Part shown: positions 42,002 to 49,010 of the stretch, one piece after another | How the letters are laid out: the number at the start of each line of letters is the position of its first letter | Numbering within the stretch: position 1 is the stretch's first letter | Assembly: GCA_041504365.1 (NCBI GenBank) | Contig: CP167917.1 | Coordinates: forward strand, 3,224,001 to 3,288,000 | DNA length: 64,000 nt | Source: Dryocola sp. LX212 | Lineage (GTDB): Bacteria; Pseudomonadota; Gammaproteobacteria; Enterobacterales; Enterobacteriaceae | Direction of reading: 5' to 3' | The notes under the pieces: generated by a model | What the model was told of the DNA's origin: nothing | Seen by the model: the letters and a program-made list of their open reading frames with translations, nothing else | Database searches by the model: none | Program-made: the position numbers and the translations under genes

Positions 42002-43050
42002 ATGAAAAACACATTAAAAAAATTCAGCAATATGGCGTTTTTTTTGTTGATGATAATAACCGGATTACACATCTCCTTTTCTGCAACGGCGGCCACTAAC
42101 CAATGTTACCGGTCATCTGCAAAAGATGCAAATGCCTGGGCATATGATTTTGGAACAATATCACTCACTGCAACTGATAATACGACTGGCGTTGTTAAAA
42201 ACAATGTTGCTGAATTTAATATGCTTGGTGATGCAAAATTATGGTGTGACTGTTCTTCACCTGGACCTTATTTTTTTCGTCTTCTATGAATTTACCCGAT
42301 GATGGTGATAACTGGTATGTCATGAATGATTACTTAGATGCAAGATTGGATATTAATTTTAATGACTCCTGGAAAACCATACCTTACCAGGATGCATCGA
42401 CTGGTCCAGGTAATTCTGGTGCCTGTCAAACACAAACGACTATCGGCGGCCTTCCTACAGGAGGTAATGGACGACTGAGTTTAAAAATAAGACGACCGTT
42501 TGTCGGTGAATCATTTATCCCTTTGACGAAAATTGCTCAGGAATGCGTTGCAGTAACGACTCAAGGTATTCCTTGCACGCCAGGGAATGCGACATATACC
42601 TATTCTTTTTCAGGGCATGTGGTTGTGCCCCAGAACTGCGAAATTAATGCAGGCACGCAGATCGTTGTTCCTTTGGGGACCTTTTATGAAGGCGATTTCA
42701 ATAATGTGGGTCAGAAACCTGAAAATTTCACCCCAAAAACGTTTAATATCCCCATCCAATGCAATGACGCAAGTGCAGTTGCCAACCTTACATTACGTAT
42801 CCAAGGAACACCTTCTGCCACGCTGCCTAATGCTCTGCAGTCGGACAATCCTGATATTGGTGTTGTGATAACGAATAGCAACGGCGACCCGCTAATTCCC
42901 AACGACAGTAGCAGTGTCATTCCATTTGAATTAGATGATAGCTTAAGAACAAATATTACGCTCCATGCCTACCCAGTAGGTACAACAGGTAATACTCCCA
43001 CTGTTGGTCAGTTTACAACGCTGGCTTATCTTCGGGTTGATTTCTCCTGA
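42002..43050 (+). pseudogene. Two-domain fimbrial adhesin, frameshifted at a T7 tract
   Basis: The first part (42002-42289) has a signal peptide (MAFFLLMIITGLHISFSATA core) and the start of a lectin-like domain with cysteines (NQCYRSS, KLWCDC). It stops just after seven T at 42271-42277. The remainder (42286-43050, 254 codons) continues the domain and ends with a pilin domain (PQNCEINAGTQIVVPLGTFY ... LAYLRVDFS) typical of FimH-like tip adhesins. One extra T would restore a single protein of about 350 residues. No chaperone, usher or major subunit is present in the window. It lies between direct repeats and is AT-rich, which points to transfer. Confidence 0.82.
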
Positions 43051-43084
43051 ACCCTGCATGTAGATAATTTGACTGAAGCGTCTC

Positions 43085-43116
43085 CTCAGCATAAGTTCTG
43101 CCACATTTATGCTGAG
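43085..43116 (+). terminator. Hairpin after the adhesin gene
   Basis: CTCAGCATAA pairs with TTATGCTGAG around a 12-nt loop. It is followed by TAGGTAAAATG rather than a T run, so it is an uncertain terminator. Confidence 0.45.
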
Positions 43117-43217
43117 TAGGTAAAATGAATTGCCCTATCATAGGTAGTCCAGCAGGAACAATAAATCTACACTTAACACAGGGCGTCTGCCGTTCGCTGT
43201 GAGTTCAACAGGTCGAT

Positions 43218-43741
43218 GTTGGACGTCAGCCAGCGGCGTGACAAACCCAGTAATCAGCATCAACTGTCTACAATCATTCGGGATATTATTAACCGCAACC
43301 GTCATCCTGCCCGGGCTGTGGCAATACGACGGTTTCGAGCGACATTAACTCGCTTAGGTAACTGGATATAACATGGATAGTTGCCGCCGGTAGGAATAAC
43401 GTGAGTTACGCTGTTAGCCGGTGTGTGTTCTCGTATTCCCGGCATCCTGGAGCCCAACAGGCTTCGTCCACTGATAACAAGGCGAAGTTGCTCACCAGGT
43501 AGAAGACCTGTCCTGCCGGCAGCAGGTCAATCTCGATATTAACCCCCTTACCCGGCGAGCGTTTTTCTACCTGGTCAAAGTTATGAACGGGAATATCTCC
43601 GGTCTATAAATCTGCATCCAGATGACGCATTGAAGCACGCCAGCGCCGGTCTGAGCCTTTATAGCACAGAATTGAGACGCCCCGTTCGGTCACGCATAAC
43701 CTGATTCTACTTATCACCGCCGTTAAAAATGGGGGATTACC
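43218..43741. repeat. Direct repeat, right copy (full)
   Basis: Left segment 43218-43299, spacer 43300-43454 and right segment 43455-43741. The plus strand of the left segment could encode LDVSQRRDKPSNQHQL-like peptide; the minus strand of the right segment continues the unknown relic to ...VDEACWAPGCREYENTHRLT and a stop. No terminal inverted repeats and no transposase are seen. With the left copy it encloses the adhesin gene. Confidence 0.82.
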
Positions 43742-43899
43742 CTGGCATCGGCCATTACAAATGAGATTTACCATAACGCTCTAATGAAGCGAACCTTAAA
43801 ACCCCTTCACAAGAGGTTTTGCTACATTTCTGTCCCACACATCCCCCCAAATAAAATGAGACACGAATCACATTTTAGCCCCGCAAGGTAAATCAACAC
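43742..43899. other. No gene recognised
   Basis: 158 bp between the right repeat copy and the DUF1471 promoter; together with the repeat it makes the gene-free stretch 43051-43987. No ORF or RNA seen; contains an inverted motif AACCCCTTCACAAGAGGTTTT with weak complementarity. Confidence 0.4.
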
Positions 43900-43928
43900 T
43901 TGCCAACCTATCTACTGGTTGGTAGATT
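43900..43928 (+). promoter_or_regulatory. Promoter with TetR-type operator (DUF1471 gene)
   Basis: -35 TTGCCA (43900-43905), 17-bp spacer, -10 TAGATT (43923-43928). The palindrome ATCTAC-TGGTTG-GTAGAT (43910-43927) fills the spacer and overlaps the -10 box. The same layout recurs at 45086-45114. Confidence 0.8.
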
Positions 43929-43987
43929 TAATTTCAACAACACGACTTACGAACAAAAACACACAACAAAACATCAGGAGCGTCATC

Positions 43988-44254
43988 ATGAAAAAGATCA
44001 TCAAAACCACCGTTGCTATCATCGCCCTGTTCGTCAGCGCACTGAGCTATGCCGCCAGCCCGCAAATGGTTTCCAGCAGCGAAGCTGCATCGCTGCAAAA
44101 AATTGGCGTGGTCTCCTCCGGAGGCTTCACCACCCTGGATGAACTGGTGGCCTCACTGGATATGAAAGCCGCTGATGCCGGAGCCACACACTACCGCATC
44201 ACCAGTGCCAGCGGCATGAATAAACTCTCCGGTACCGCCGTCCTGTATCGTTGA
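43988..44254 (+). CDS. Periplasmic DUF1471 (YhcN/BhsA-like) protein
   Basis: 88 residues from ATG 43988 (AGGAG upstream). It has a signal peptide of about 22 (KTTVAIIALFVSALSYAASP). The mature part is a DUF1471 domain: SLQKIGVVSSGGFTTLDEL ... AGATHYRITSASGMNKLSGT followed by AVLYR. Such small secreted proteins are induced by oxidative, acid or metal stress in enterics (BhsA, YhcN, McbA), with unclear biochemistry. Its promoter carries the TetR operator, and the tetR gene follows after a strong hairpin, so the two form one transcription unit with reduced readthrough. Confidence 0.88.
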   Translation: MKKIIKTTVAIIALFVSALSYAASPQMVSSSEAASLQKIGVVSSGGFTTLDELVASLDMKAADAGATHYRITSASGMNKLSGTAVLYR

Positions 44255-44273
44255 ATACCCGTTACCCTCGCAC

Positions 44274-44307
44274 CTGCGCCCGGAACATTTTTGGTTTCCG
44301 GGCGCAG
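44274..44307 (+). terminator. Perfect 12-bp stem-loop between DUF1471 gene and tetR
   Basis: CTGCGCCCGGAA pairs with TTCCGGGCGCAG around a 10-nt loop. There is no T run after it. It may stabilise the upstream mRNA or attenuate into tetR. Confidence 0.6.
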
Positions 44308-44350
44308 TTGCGTCTGAATAACAGGCACCCGCAGGTGCCAGGAGAACATT

Positions 44351-44908
44351 ATGTCCACCCATGACAGTCTGATTGAACTGACTGACACCCTTATCCAGCA
44401 GAACGGCTACCAGGGCTTCAGCTATGCTGATCTCGCTGACGGTCTGGGAATACGTAAGGCCAGTATCCATTACCATTTTCAGACCAAAACCGACCTCGGG
44501 CTTGCCTACTGTGACTACAAGGAGGCCGGCCTGCTGAAACTGGAAGCGGCCCTGTTACAGCTGCCACCGGGTAAAGCCCGCCTGCAGGGTTATATGGACG
44601 CATTTCTCAAATGCGCCGACAGCGGCCAGATGTGTGGCATTCACGCCATGTTGTCCGACAGCGCCCTGTTTGAAGAACCTCTTCAGAAAGCCACCTCCCG
44701 GCTGGCACAAACCGACCTGCGCATCCTGACCAATGTGCTGGTTTCGGGTCGTGAAAGTGGTGAACTGGCTTTTACTGCTGAGCCGGCCGACGTGGCCATT
44801 ATCATCGGCAGCGCCATTAAAGGGGCCCTGATGCTCAACCGAATCCCTCCTCATGATGCCTGCTCCCGCACCATGAGCGCTCTTATTCAGCTACTCTGCC
44901 GCCCGTAA
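44351..44908 (+). CDS. TetR-family regulator, probable redox-responsive repressor
   Basis: 185 residues, ATG preceded by AGGAGA. The N-terminal TetR helix-turn-helix is FSYADLADGLGIRKASIHYH (about 23-42). The effector domain is NemR-like in size and carries Cys54, Cys88, Cys95, Cys171 and Cys183; Cys88 and Cys95 (KCADSGQMCG) are the best candidates for a thiol switch. Two copies of ATCTAC-N6-GTAGAT, in its own promoter and in the next one, are likely its binding sites. From memory, the cluster resembles the rcrARB hypochlorite-resistance operon of uropathogenic E. coli, which also pairs a TetR repressor with a DUF417 protein. Confidence 0.88.
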   Translation: MSTHDSLIELTDTLIQQNGYQGFSYADLADGLGIRKASIHYHFQTKTDLGLAYCDYKEAGLLKLEAALLQLPPGKARLQGYMDAFLKCADSGQMCGIHAMLSDSALFEEPLQKATSRLAQTDLRILTNVLVSGRESGELAFTAEPADVAIIIGSAIKGALMLNRIPPHDACSRTMSALIQLLCRP

Positions 44909-44920
44909 AACCACGCCTGT

Positions 44921-44997
44921 GGCTGCCCCGGTTAACCCGGAGGCAGCCAGCACCTGTGTCCACAAACGGGGCGCTGACTGCCACACCGGCAGTCAGC
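44921..44997 (+). terminator. Two stem-loops after tetR
   Basis: GGCTGCC/GGCAGCC (44921-44927 with 44942-44948, enclosing a GGTTAACC core) and GCTGACTGCC/GGCAGTCAGC (44973-44982 with 44988-44997, 5-nt loop). Neither is followed by a T run, but their position fits the end of the DUF1471-tetR transcript. Confidence 0.55.
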
Positions 44998-45085
44998 ACT
45001 CAAAAAATTACCGCTGACAACGCCTGTATTCCGGGGACCACAGAAGATATTAAGACTTTCCTTGCATTTAATTTTGAGCTACCCC

Positions 45086-45114
45086 TTGCCAAACTATCTA
45101 CTGATAGGTAGATT
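45086..45114 (+). promoter_or_regulatory. Second promoter with TetR-type operator
   Basis: -35 TTGCCA (45086-45091), 17-bp spacer, -10 TAGATT (45109-45114), with ATCTAC-TGATAG-GTAGAT at 45096-45113. It is nearly a duplicate of the promoter at 43900 and drives the operon 45167-47141. Confidence 0.8.
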
Positions 45115-45166
45115 AAATCTTAACAACACGACAACACAATAAAACAGACATGCAGGGGGCATCATC

Positions 45167-45427
45167 ATGAAAGCACTTATCAGCAACGTTATTGCTATCT
45201 TCACCCGTAAACCCCGTGGACCGGTCATCATCAAATCCGGTCTGTCCGATGAAGAAAAAGCGGCTCTGGTACCGGTCCGCACCCTTTCTGTTGGTTGGGT
45301 GTCTTCCGTGGATGAGCTGGAGCGGGAGGTTATCCGCGAAGCCCTTGAACATGGTGCCGCCGCTTATCTGATTTCTGAGCTTGAGCAGGCCCGTTTCGTC
45401 CATGCCCGCGCCACGCTGCTTGCGTAG
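45167..45427 (+). CDS. DUF1471-like small protein without signal peptide
   Basis: 86 residues, ATG after GGGGG. Residues 30-86 align with the DUF1471 protein at 43988: the pattern (A)L...(T/S)(L/V)DEL...GA..Y.IS ends in ATLLA, against AVLYR there. In place of a signal peptide it has ALISNVIAIFTRKPRGP, a short hydrophobic run followed by basic residues, which probably does not allow export. A cytoplasmic or membrane-attached DUF1471 domain would be unusual. It is the first gene of the TetR-controlled operon. Confidence 0.75.
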   Translation: MKALISNVIAIFTRKPRGPVIIKSGLSDEEKAALVPVRTLSVGWVSSVDELEREVIREALEHGAAAYLISELEQARFVHARATLLA

Positions 45428-45457
45428 ACATCAAACGAAGATAAAAGGACACACACC

Positions 45458-45970
45458 ATGAAAAATAACATCGAGCCGCAACTGCGCCGGTTACTTCGTA
45501 AAACGTCAGGCCTGGACATTATTGTTCTGCGGCTGTCAGTGATTTTCATCTTCGCACTGTTTGGTACCTACAAATGGTTTGCCTTCGAGGCCAACGCCCT
45601 TCACCACCTGCTGTCAGGCACCTGGCTCAGTGCGCTGTATCCGGCTCTCGGCGTTCAGGGATTCAGCTACGCACTTGGGGTGGTGGAAAATATCACCCTG
45701 CTGGCTCTGATTGCCGGATTTTTCCGACCAGCAGTCGGCGCAGCAGGCGCCCTGATGGTGGCAGGCACCGGCATCGTCACCCTGAGCATTCTGCCGCAGT
45801 TGGGTCGCATTGACAGCTTCATTATCAAGGATGTTCTTCTGATTGGCGCTGGACTGGTGCTGTTGCGTCATGACCTGCGACGGACACTGATTAACCGGAG
45901 GGCGAAGCAACTCAGCTCCGTGCACAAGCCCCGCTCGTCTGACGCATTGTCAGCCGTGGGGCGACCCTGA
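45458..45970 (+). CDS. DUF417 (RclC/RcrB-like) inner-membrane protein
   Basis: 170 residues, ATG after AAGGA. Four hydrophobic segments are visible (about 25-42, 62-80, 85-112 and 120-138). Family residues include IVLRLSVIFIFALFGTYKWF, a GVVENITLLALI helix and the late KDVLLIGAGLVLL. DUF417 proteins RclC and RcrB are linked to survival of hypochlorous acid in E. coli; the mechanism is unknown. The C-terminal 30 residues are polar and variable. It lies 30 bp after the previous gene and is followed by msr genes. Confidence 0.83.
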   Translation: MKNNIEPQLRRLLRKTSGLDIIVLRLSVIFIFALFGTYKWFAFEANALHHLLSGTWLSALYPALGVQGFSYALGVVENITLLALIAGFFRPAVGAAGALMVAGTGIVTLSILPQLGRIDSFIIKDVLLIGAGLVLLRHDLRRTLINRRAKQLSSVHKPRSSDALSAVGRP

Positions 45971-46025
45971 ATTACGCAGCAGCCTGATATTTCTGGCCAG
46001 CAAATATGACACCACTCCCGGGTTC

Positions 46026-46160
46026 ATGGTGAGAGGCATGGAAGCCGCTTTTCAGGCGGGGATCGCTCCCCACGACTTTTTAGAGCGCCACCTGGAAAAT
46101 AAGCCGCTTCTCGCCAGCCCGGACTTTGAAAAACACTATCTGGATCTCATTCATGAGTAG
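46026..46160 (+). CDS. Possible 44-residue protein in the redox operon
   Basis: The ORF begins [20 protein letters not shown] and ends with YLDLIHE and TAG. The frame is open backwards to about 45933 in codons that look protein-like (LRSSLIFLASKYDTTPGF), with no start there, so this may be the tail of a longer, truncated gene. It is a soluble, amphipathic sequence and is not recognised. It fills the only gap in the operon between the DUF417 gene and msrB, and shows coding-like composition. Confidence 0.45.
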   Translation: MVRGMEAAFQAGIAPHDFLERHLENKPLLASPDFEKHYLDLIHE

Positions 46161-46198
46161 GACCCGTCCCGGTGAGTGAGATTTGTAAGGAGAGCGAT

Positions 46199-46660
46199 AT
46201 GAACAAACCGTATAAAAAAGACCCACAGACCATTCAGGCGCTGACGGAGCTGCAGTTCAGCGTCACCCAGAAAAGCGCCACTGAGCGCCCGTTTACCGGA
46301 GAATATACCGACCACTTTGAGGACGGACTGTACGTGGATATCGTCTCCGGTGAGCCACTGTTCTCGTCGAAGGACAAATTTGATTCGGGCTGTGGCTGGC
46401 CGGCATTCAGCAAACCAGTGGAAAACAACGTCCGCAACCTGAGCGACCTCAGTCACGCCATGGTGCGTACTGAAGTGCGTTCCCGTCATGGTGACAGCCA
46501 TTTGGGACACGTCTTCTCTGACGGGCCCCAGGATACAGGTGGATTACGTTACTGCATTAACTCTGCTTCACTGCGTTTTATCCCGAAAGCCGCTCTGGAA
46601 ACAGAAGGATACGGTGAATTTCTTCCCCTGTTTGAAAAAGGAGATAAGTATGAAAACTGA
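46199..46660 (+). CDS. msrB: Peptide-methionine (R)-S-oxide reductase
   Basis: 153 residues from ATG 46199 (GGAGAGCGAT upstream; the frame opens at 46172). The SelR fold has GCGWPAF (Cys65) and the catalytic cysteine in [11 protein letters not shown] (Cys119). The two CxxC zinc pairs of E. coli MsrB are missing (YVDIVSGE and RSRHGDSH in their places), so this is the zinc-free form. It reduces methionine-R-sulfoxide, a product of hypochlorite damage. Its last 11 bases overlap msrA. Confidence 0.93.
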   Translation: MNKPYKKDPQTIQALTELQFSVTQKSATERPFTGEYTDHFEDGLYVDIVSGEPLFSSKDKFDSGCGWPAFSKPVENNVRNLSDLSHAMVRTEVRSRHGDSHLGHVFSDGPQDTGGLRYCINSASLRFIPKAALETEGYGEFLPLFEKGDKYEN

Positions 46661-47141
46661 TGTGGCAATCCTTGCCGGTGGTTGCTTCTGGGGCGTCCAG
46701 CAGCTGCTTCGTAAACTTGATGGCGTGGTCAGCACCGAAGTAGGTTACACCGGCGGGCGTAATGATAACCCGACATACCAGCACCACCCCGGTCACGCCG
46801 AAGCCGTCAGGGTGGAGTTTTCACCCGACATGCTGAGCTATCGGAAGCTGCTGGAGTATTTCTTTAAAATTCATAATCCTGCCACCATGCGCCGTCAGGG
46901 TAATGACATCGGCTCAAGCTACCGCTCAGCTATATTTTTCACCACAGAGGAGCAAAAGCAGCAGGCAAACCAGCTTATCCGTGAAATAGATGACTCAGGA
47001 GTCTGGCCCGGAGTCGTGGTGACAGAAGTAGAGCAGGCCGGTGAATTCTGGTCTGCAGAGCCAGAGCACCAGGATTACCTGCAGCATAATCCGGACGGCT
47101 ATACCTGCCATTTTGAACGGCCTGACTGGACGCTTCCGTGA
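46650..47141 (+). CDS. msrA: Peptide-methionine (S)-S-oxide reductase
   Basis: 163 residues from ATG 46650. The catalytic GGCFWG is at 10-15 (Cys12), and [14 protein letters not shown] follows at about 31-44. A further cysteine near the C-terminus (GYTCHF) may resolve the disulfide. It repairs the S epimer and so complements MsrB. It overlaps msrB by 11 bases; the operon ends at the terminator 30 bp downstream. Confidence 0.93.
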   Translation: MKTDVAILAGGCFWGVQQLLRKLDGVVSTEVGYTGGRNDNPTYQHHPGHAEAVRVEFSPDMLSYRKLLEYFFKIHNPATMRRQGNDIGSSYRSAIFFTTEEQKQQANQLIREIDDSGVWPGVVVTEVEQAGEFWSAEPEHQDYLQHNPDGYTCHFERPDWTLP

Positions 47142-47170
47142 TCGGTCACCGTAGTAGACTCGCTGCATTC

Positions 47171-47197
47171 AGCCCCGCCCATGTGCGGGGCTTTTTT
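47171..47197 (+). terminator. Terminator of the redox operon
   Basis: AGCCCCG/CGGGGCT stem with loop CCCATGTG, followed by T6. Confidence 0.88.
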
Positions 47198-47814
47198 GGT
47201 CGTATGCAGAGATAATAATGGGATCACAAACAAATTTTTTAGTCCATTTCTTGCGAAAAAACAATCAACACCCTGATTTAACGGGCATATTAGAAATAGA
47301 TGAGAAAGGACAATGATTAGAATTATGCTGACCGTTATCGCATGAACGCTATTTTACGGACTCTCCACCAGTCTGTGTTTCGCCGGGCTTATCGCCTATA
47401 TGCCCCAGTTCCTGTACAGCCTTCTGTCTGACTTATAACCCAACATCTGGCTATGTCATGCTGTTTACCGGCTGACACTTTTTATCGTATTTTTGCCCAG
47501 CCTTTTCCGGACAACAAAAGCCCCTATTTGACATAAAGCCCTTATATTATGCGCACCATTGTACGCACCGCAAAAACGGCTTCAGGGCGTTTCTGACGGA
47601 TAACCGGTAAAAGAGTCAACAAACCGCCCGAAAACCCGCCAGAAATACACAGGCAGAATTTTACCCCACTGCATGACTATTCAGGTAAATGAACCAGTCC
47701 CGTATTCATCGTGATTTGTCCCTGTCAGGCTTCTTTCTGTGTAATTTCGGCGGTTTTACCCGCTCTTCACCCTGCGTTCTAATATTACGGAGCCGTAATT
47801 CCTTAACGTGCTTC
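47198..47814. other. Gene-free stretch with relics
   Basis: 617 bp with no intact ORF. A broken frame at 47313-47440 (MIRIMLTVIA, stop, then TLFYGLSTSLCFAGLIAYMP) looks like the relic of a small membrane protein. The rest shows no RNA, repeat or promoter I can support. Confidence 0.5.
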
Positions 47815-48135
47815 TCCTGAAGTGTCTAATTAGCCCGTTCAGCGCGACCCCGTGCTCCAACCAGTCATGCGGAGAGCATCAATCTGGATCAGTTCCCCAA
47901 CGAGTGAGCGAAACTCAGGCGAGAAAGCATTATTGGAGCATTTCCCACGACGAGGGGAAATCATCCCCTGAGAACCTTCAACCCGGTATCGTTGAACAAG
48001 ATGTTTGACCTGCCGGACCGAAAGACCTTTTCGCTCCGCAGCCTGGTCCTGAGTGATGTGGCGGCTGACCGACCCCCGAATAATCTGGAGCCGATCGAGC
48101 TCTTTGTGACTCACGCTAATTATCTCTTTTGCCAT
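47815..48135 (-). pseudogene. ISNCY/IS1202-like transposase relic
   Basis: From ATG 48135 the frame encodes the N-terminal winged/HTH part (MAKEIISVSHKELDRLQIIR ... DQAAERKGLSVRQVKHLVQR) and then jumps from FSPEFRSLV directly to the first catalytic strand GELIQIDA. The DDE motif IQIDASPHDWLEHG is recovered if one T is added near 47868, so there is both an internal deletion and a frameshift. The C-terminal catalytic region is absent. The element cannot move. It marks the right end of the accessory block next to yfcZ. Confidence 0.8.
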
Positions 48136-48270
48136 GAAATACCCCCCCAAAATACGATGGGTGACATTTCTGACTTGGTCAAAGAGGATATAACCGCATA
48201 GTCTTAATAAATTTGAGAGGGGGCACGCTTTACAGCAGGATTTCTGGAGATGACGACGGAGGATGTTGCG

Positions 48271-48321
48271 TGCGTCATCCAACGCAATTACGGAGGATGA
48301 CGCTTCGCTTATCCACCCTAC
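48271..48321. repeat. REP pair
   Basis: GCGTCATCCAACGC followed by GGAGGATGACGCTTCGCTTA and a TCCACCCTAC end, downstream of yfcZ. Confidence 0.7.
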
Positions 48322-48353
48322 AGCTAAGTTATGCCGGGAGGATCGGAACGGGA

Positions 48354-48638
48354 TTAACGCAGGCCGAGCTGGAAAATCATGGTTTCAGCCTGGCAGCTGA
48401 AGACAAAGTCGATATCCATCTGCACGCCGCCCTCAACCTCTTTAAAAGTTGGGGTGATCTGGCAGGGTTCGGATTCGACTTCGCGGGCCTTCGCGCTTAG
48501 CGCAGCCAGCGTTTCTTCTGCCTGGGCCTTGTTGTCAAAGACGCGGCTGTAGGTTGCGATGCAGTCGGTATTATCAATGATGGAGCCGACATCAATACAG
48601 CAGCAAACCGGGGTTTCATCAGCGCTGTTCTTACTCAT
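48354..48638 (-). CDS. yfcZ: YfcZ/YiiS family protein
   Basis: 94 residues, collinear with E. coli YfcZ. It has a cysteine-rich N-terminus (ETPVCCCIDVGSIIDNTDC), then an alpha/beta domain ending IFQLGLR. It is soluble and of unknown function. It is divergent from fadL and belongs to the core gene order. Confidence 0.92.
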   Translation of the reverse strand: MSKNSADETPVCCCIDVGSIIDNTDCIATYSRVFDNKAQAEETLAALSAKAREVESEPCQITPTFKEVEGGVQMDIDFVFSCQAETMIFQLGLR

Positions 48639-48884
48639 TATGATTTTCCTCTGTATCTAAAGATGAGAAGGGATTCAACAATTACTGTCTATTTTACGCT
48701 CCCAGTTGAAGGCTCACCAGTCGTTAATATTATCTGGTGCGCCAGGGGAACAAAATCACGCTTAAAAATGATCTAAAACAAATTTCATGCTTCTGGCCTG
48801 GTTGCCCTGGCCGCTATTTTGCCAGGCAGATCTCGTTTTTAAGATCAAACTTTAAAAACTTTAGAAACAAACTTGCAACATCCC

Positions 48885-48925
48885 ATCTGGTCAGACCTAT
48901 ACTCTCGCCACTGGTCAGATTTCTC
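48885..48925 (+). promoter_or_regulatory. Two FadR sites of fadL
   Basis: ATCTGGTCAGACCTATA (48885-48901) and CACTGGTCAGATTTCTC (48909-48925) both hold the TGGTCAGA core, 24 bp apart. They lie in the 372-bp yfcZ-fadL gap, about 85-125 bp before the fadL ATG, matching the two-site arrangement of E. coli fadL. No other gene or RNA is seen in this gap. Confidence 0.82.
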
Positions 48926-49010
48926 TTACACGGATCAGTCCCTACTATTCGCGCTCCTGTTACTACATGTAACATTATTTGTATAAAAATAAATCTATGA
49001 GGTTTTGGTC

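Noticed and set aside
41285..43741. Direct repeats as ends of a composite transposon
   Set aside because: No transposase, no terminal inverted repeats and no target duplication could be seen in either copy.
47839..48282. 147-residue protein reading of the transposase relic
   Set aside because: The first 49 residues cross non-coding DNA; the true N-terminus is MAKEIISV at 48135, and the C-terminus is out of frame after a 1-base loss.
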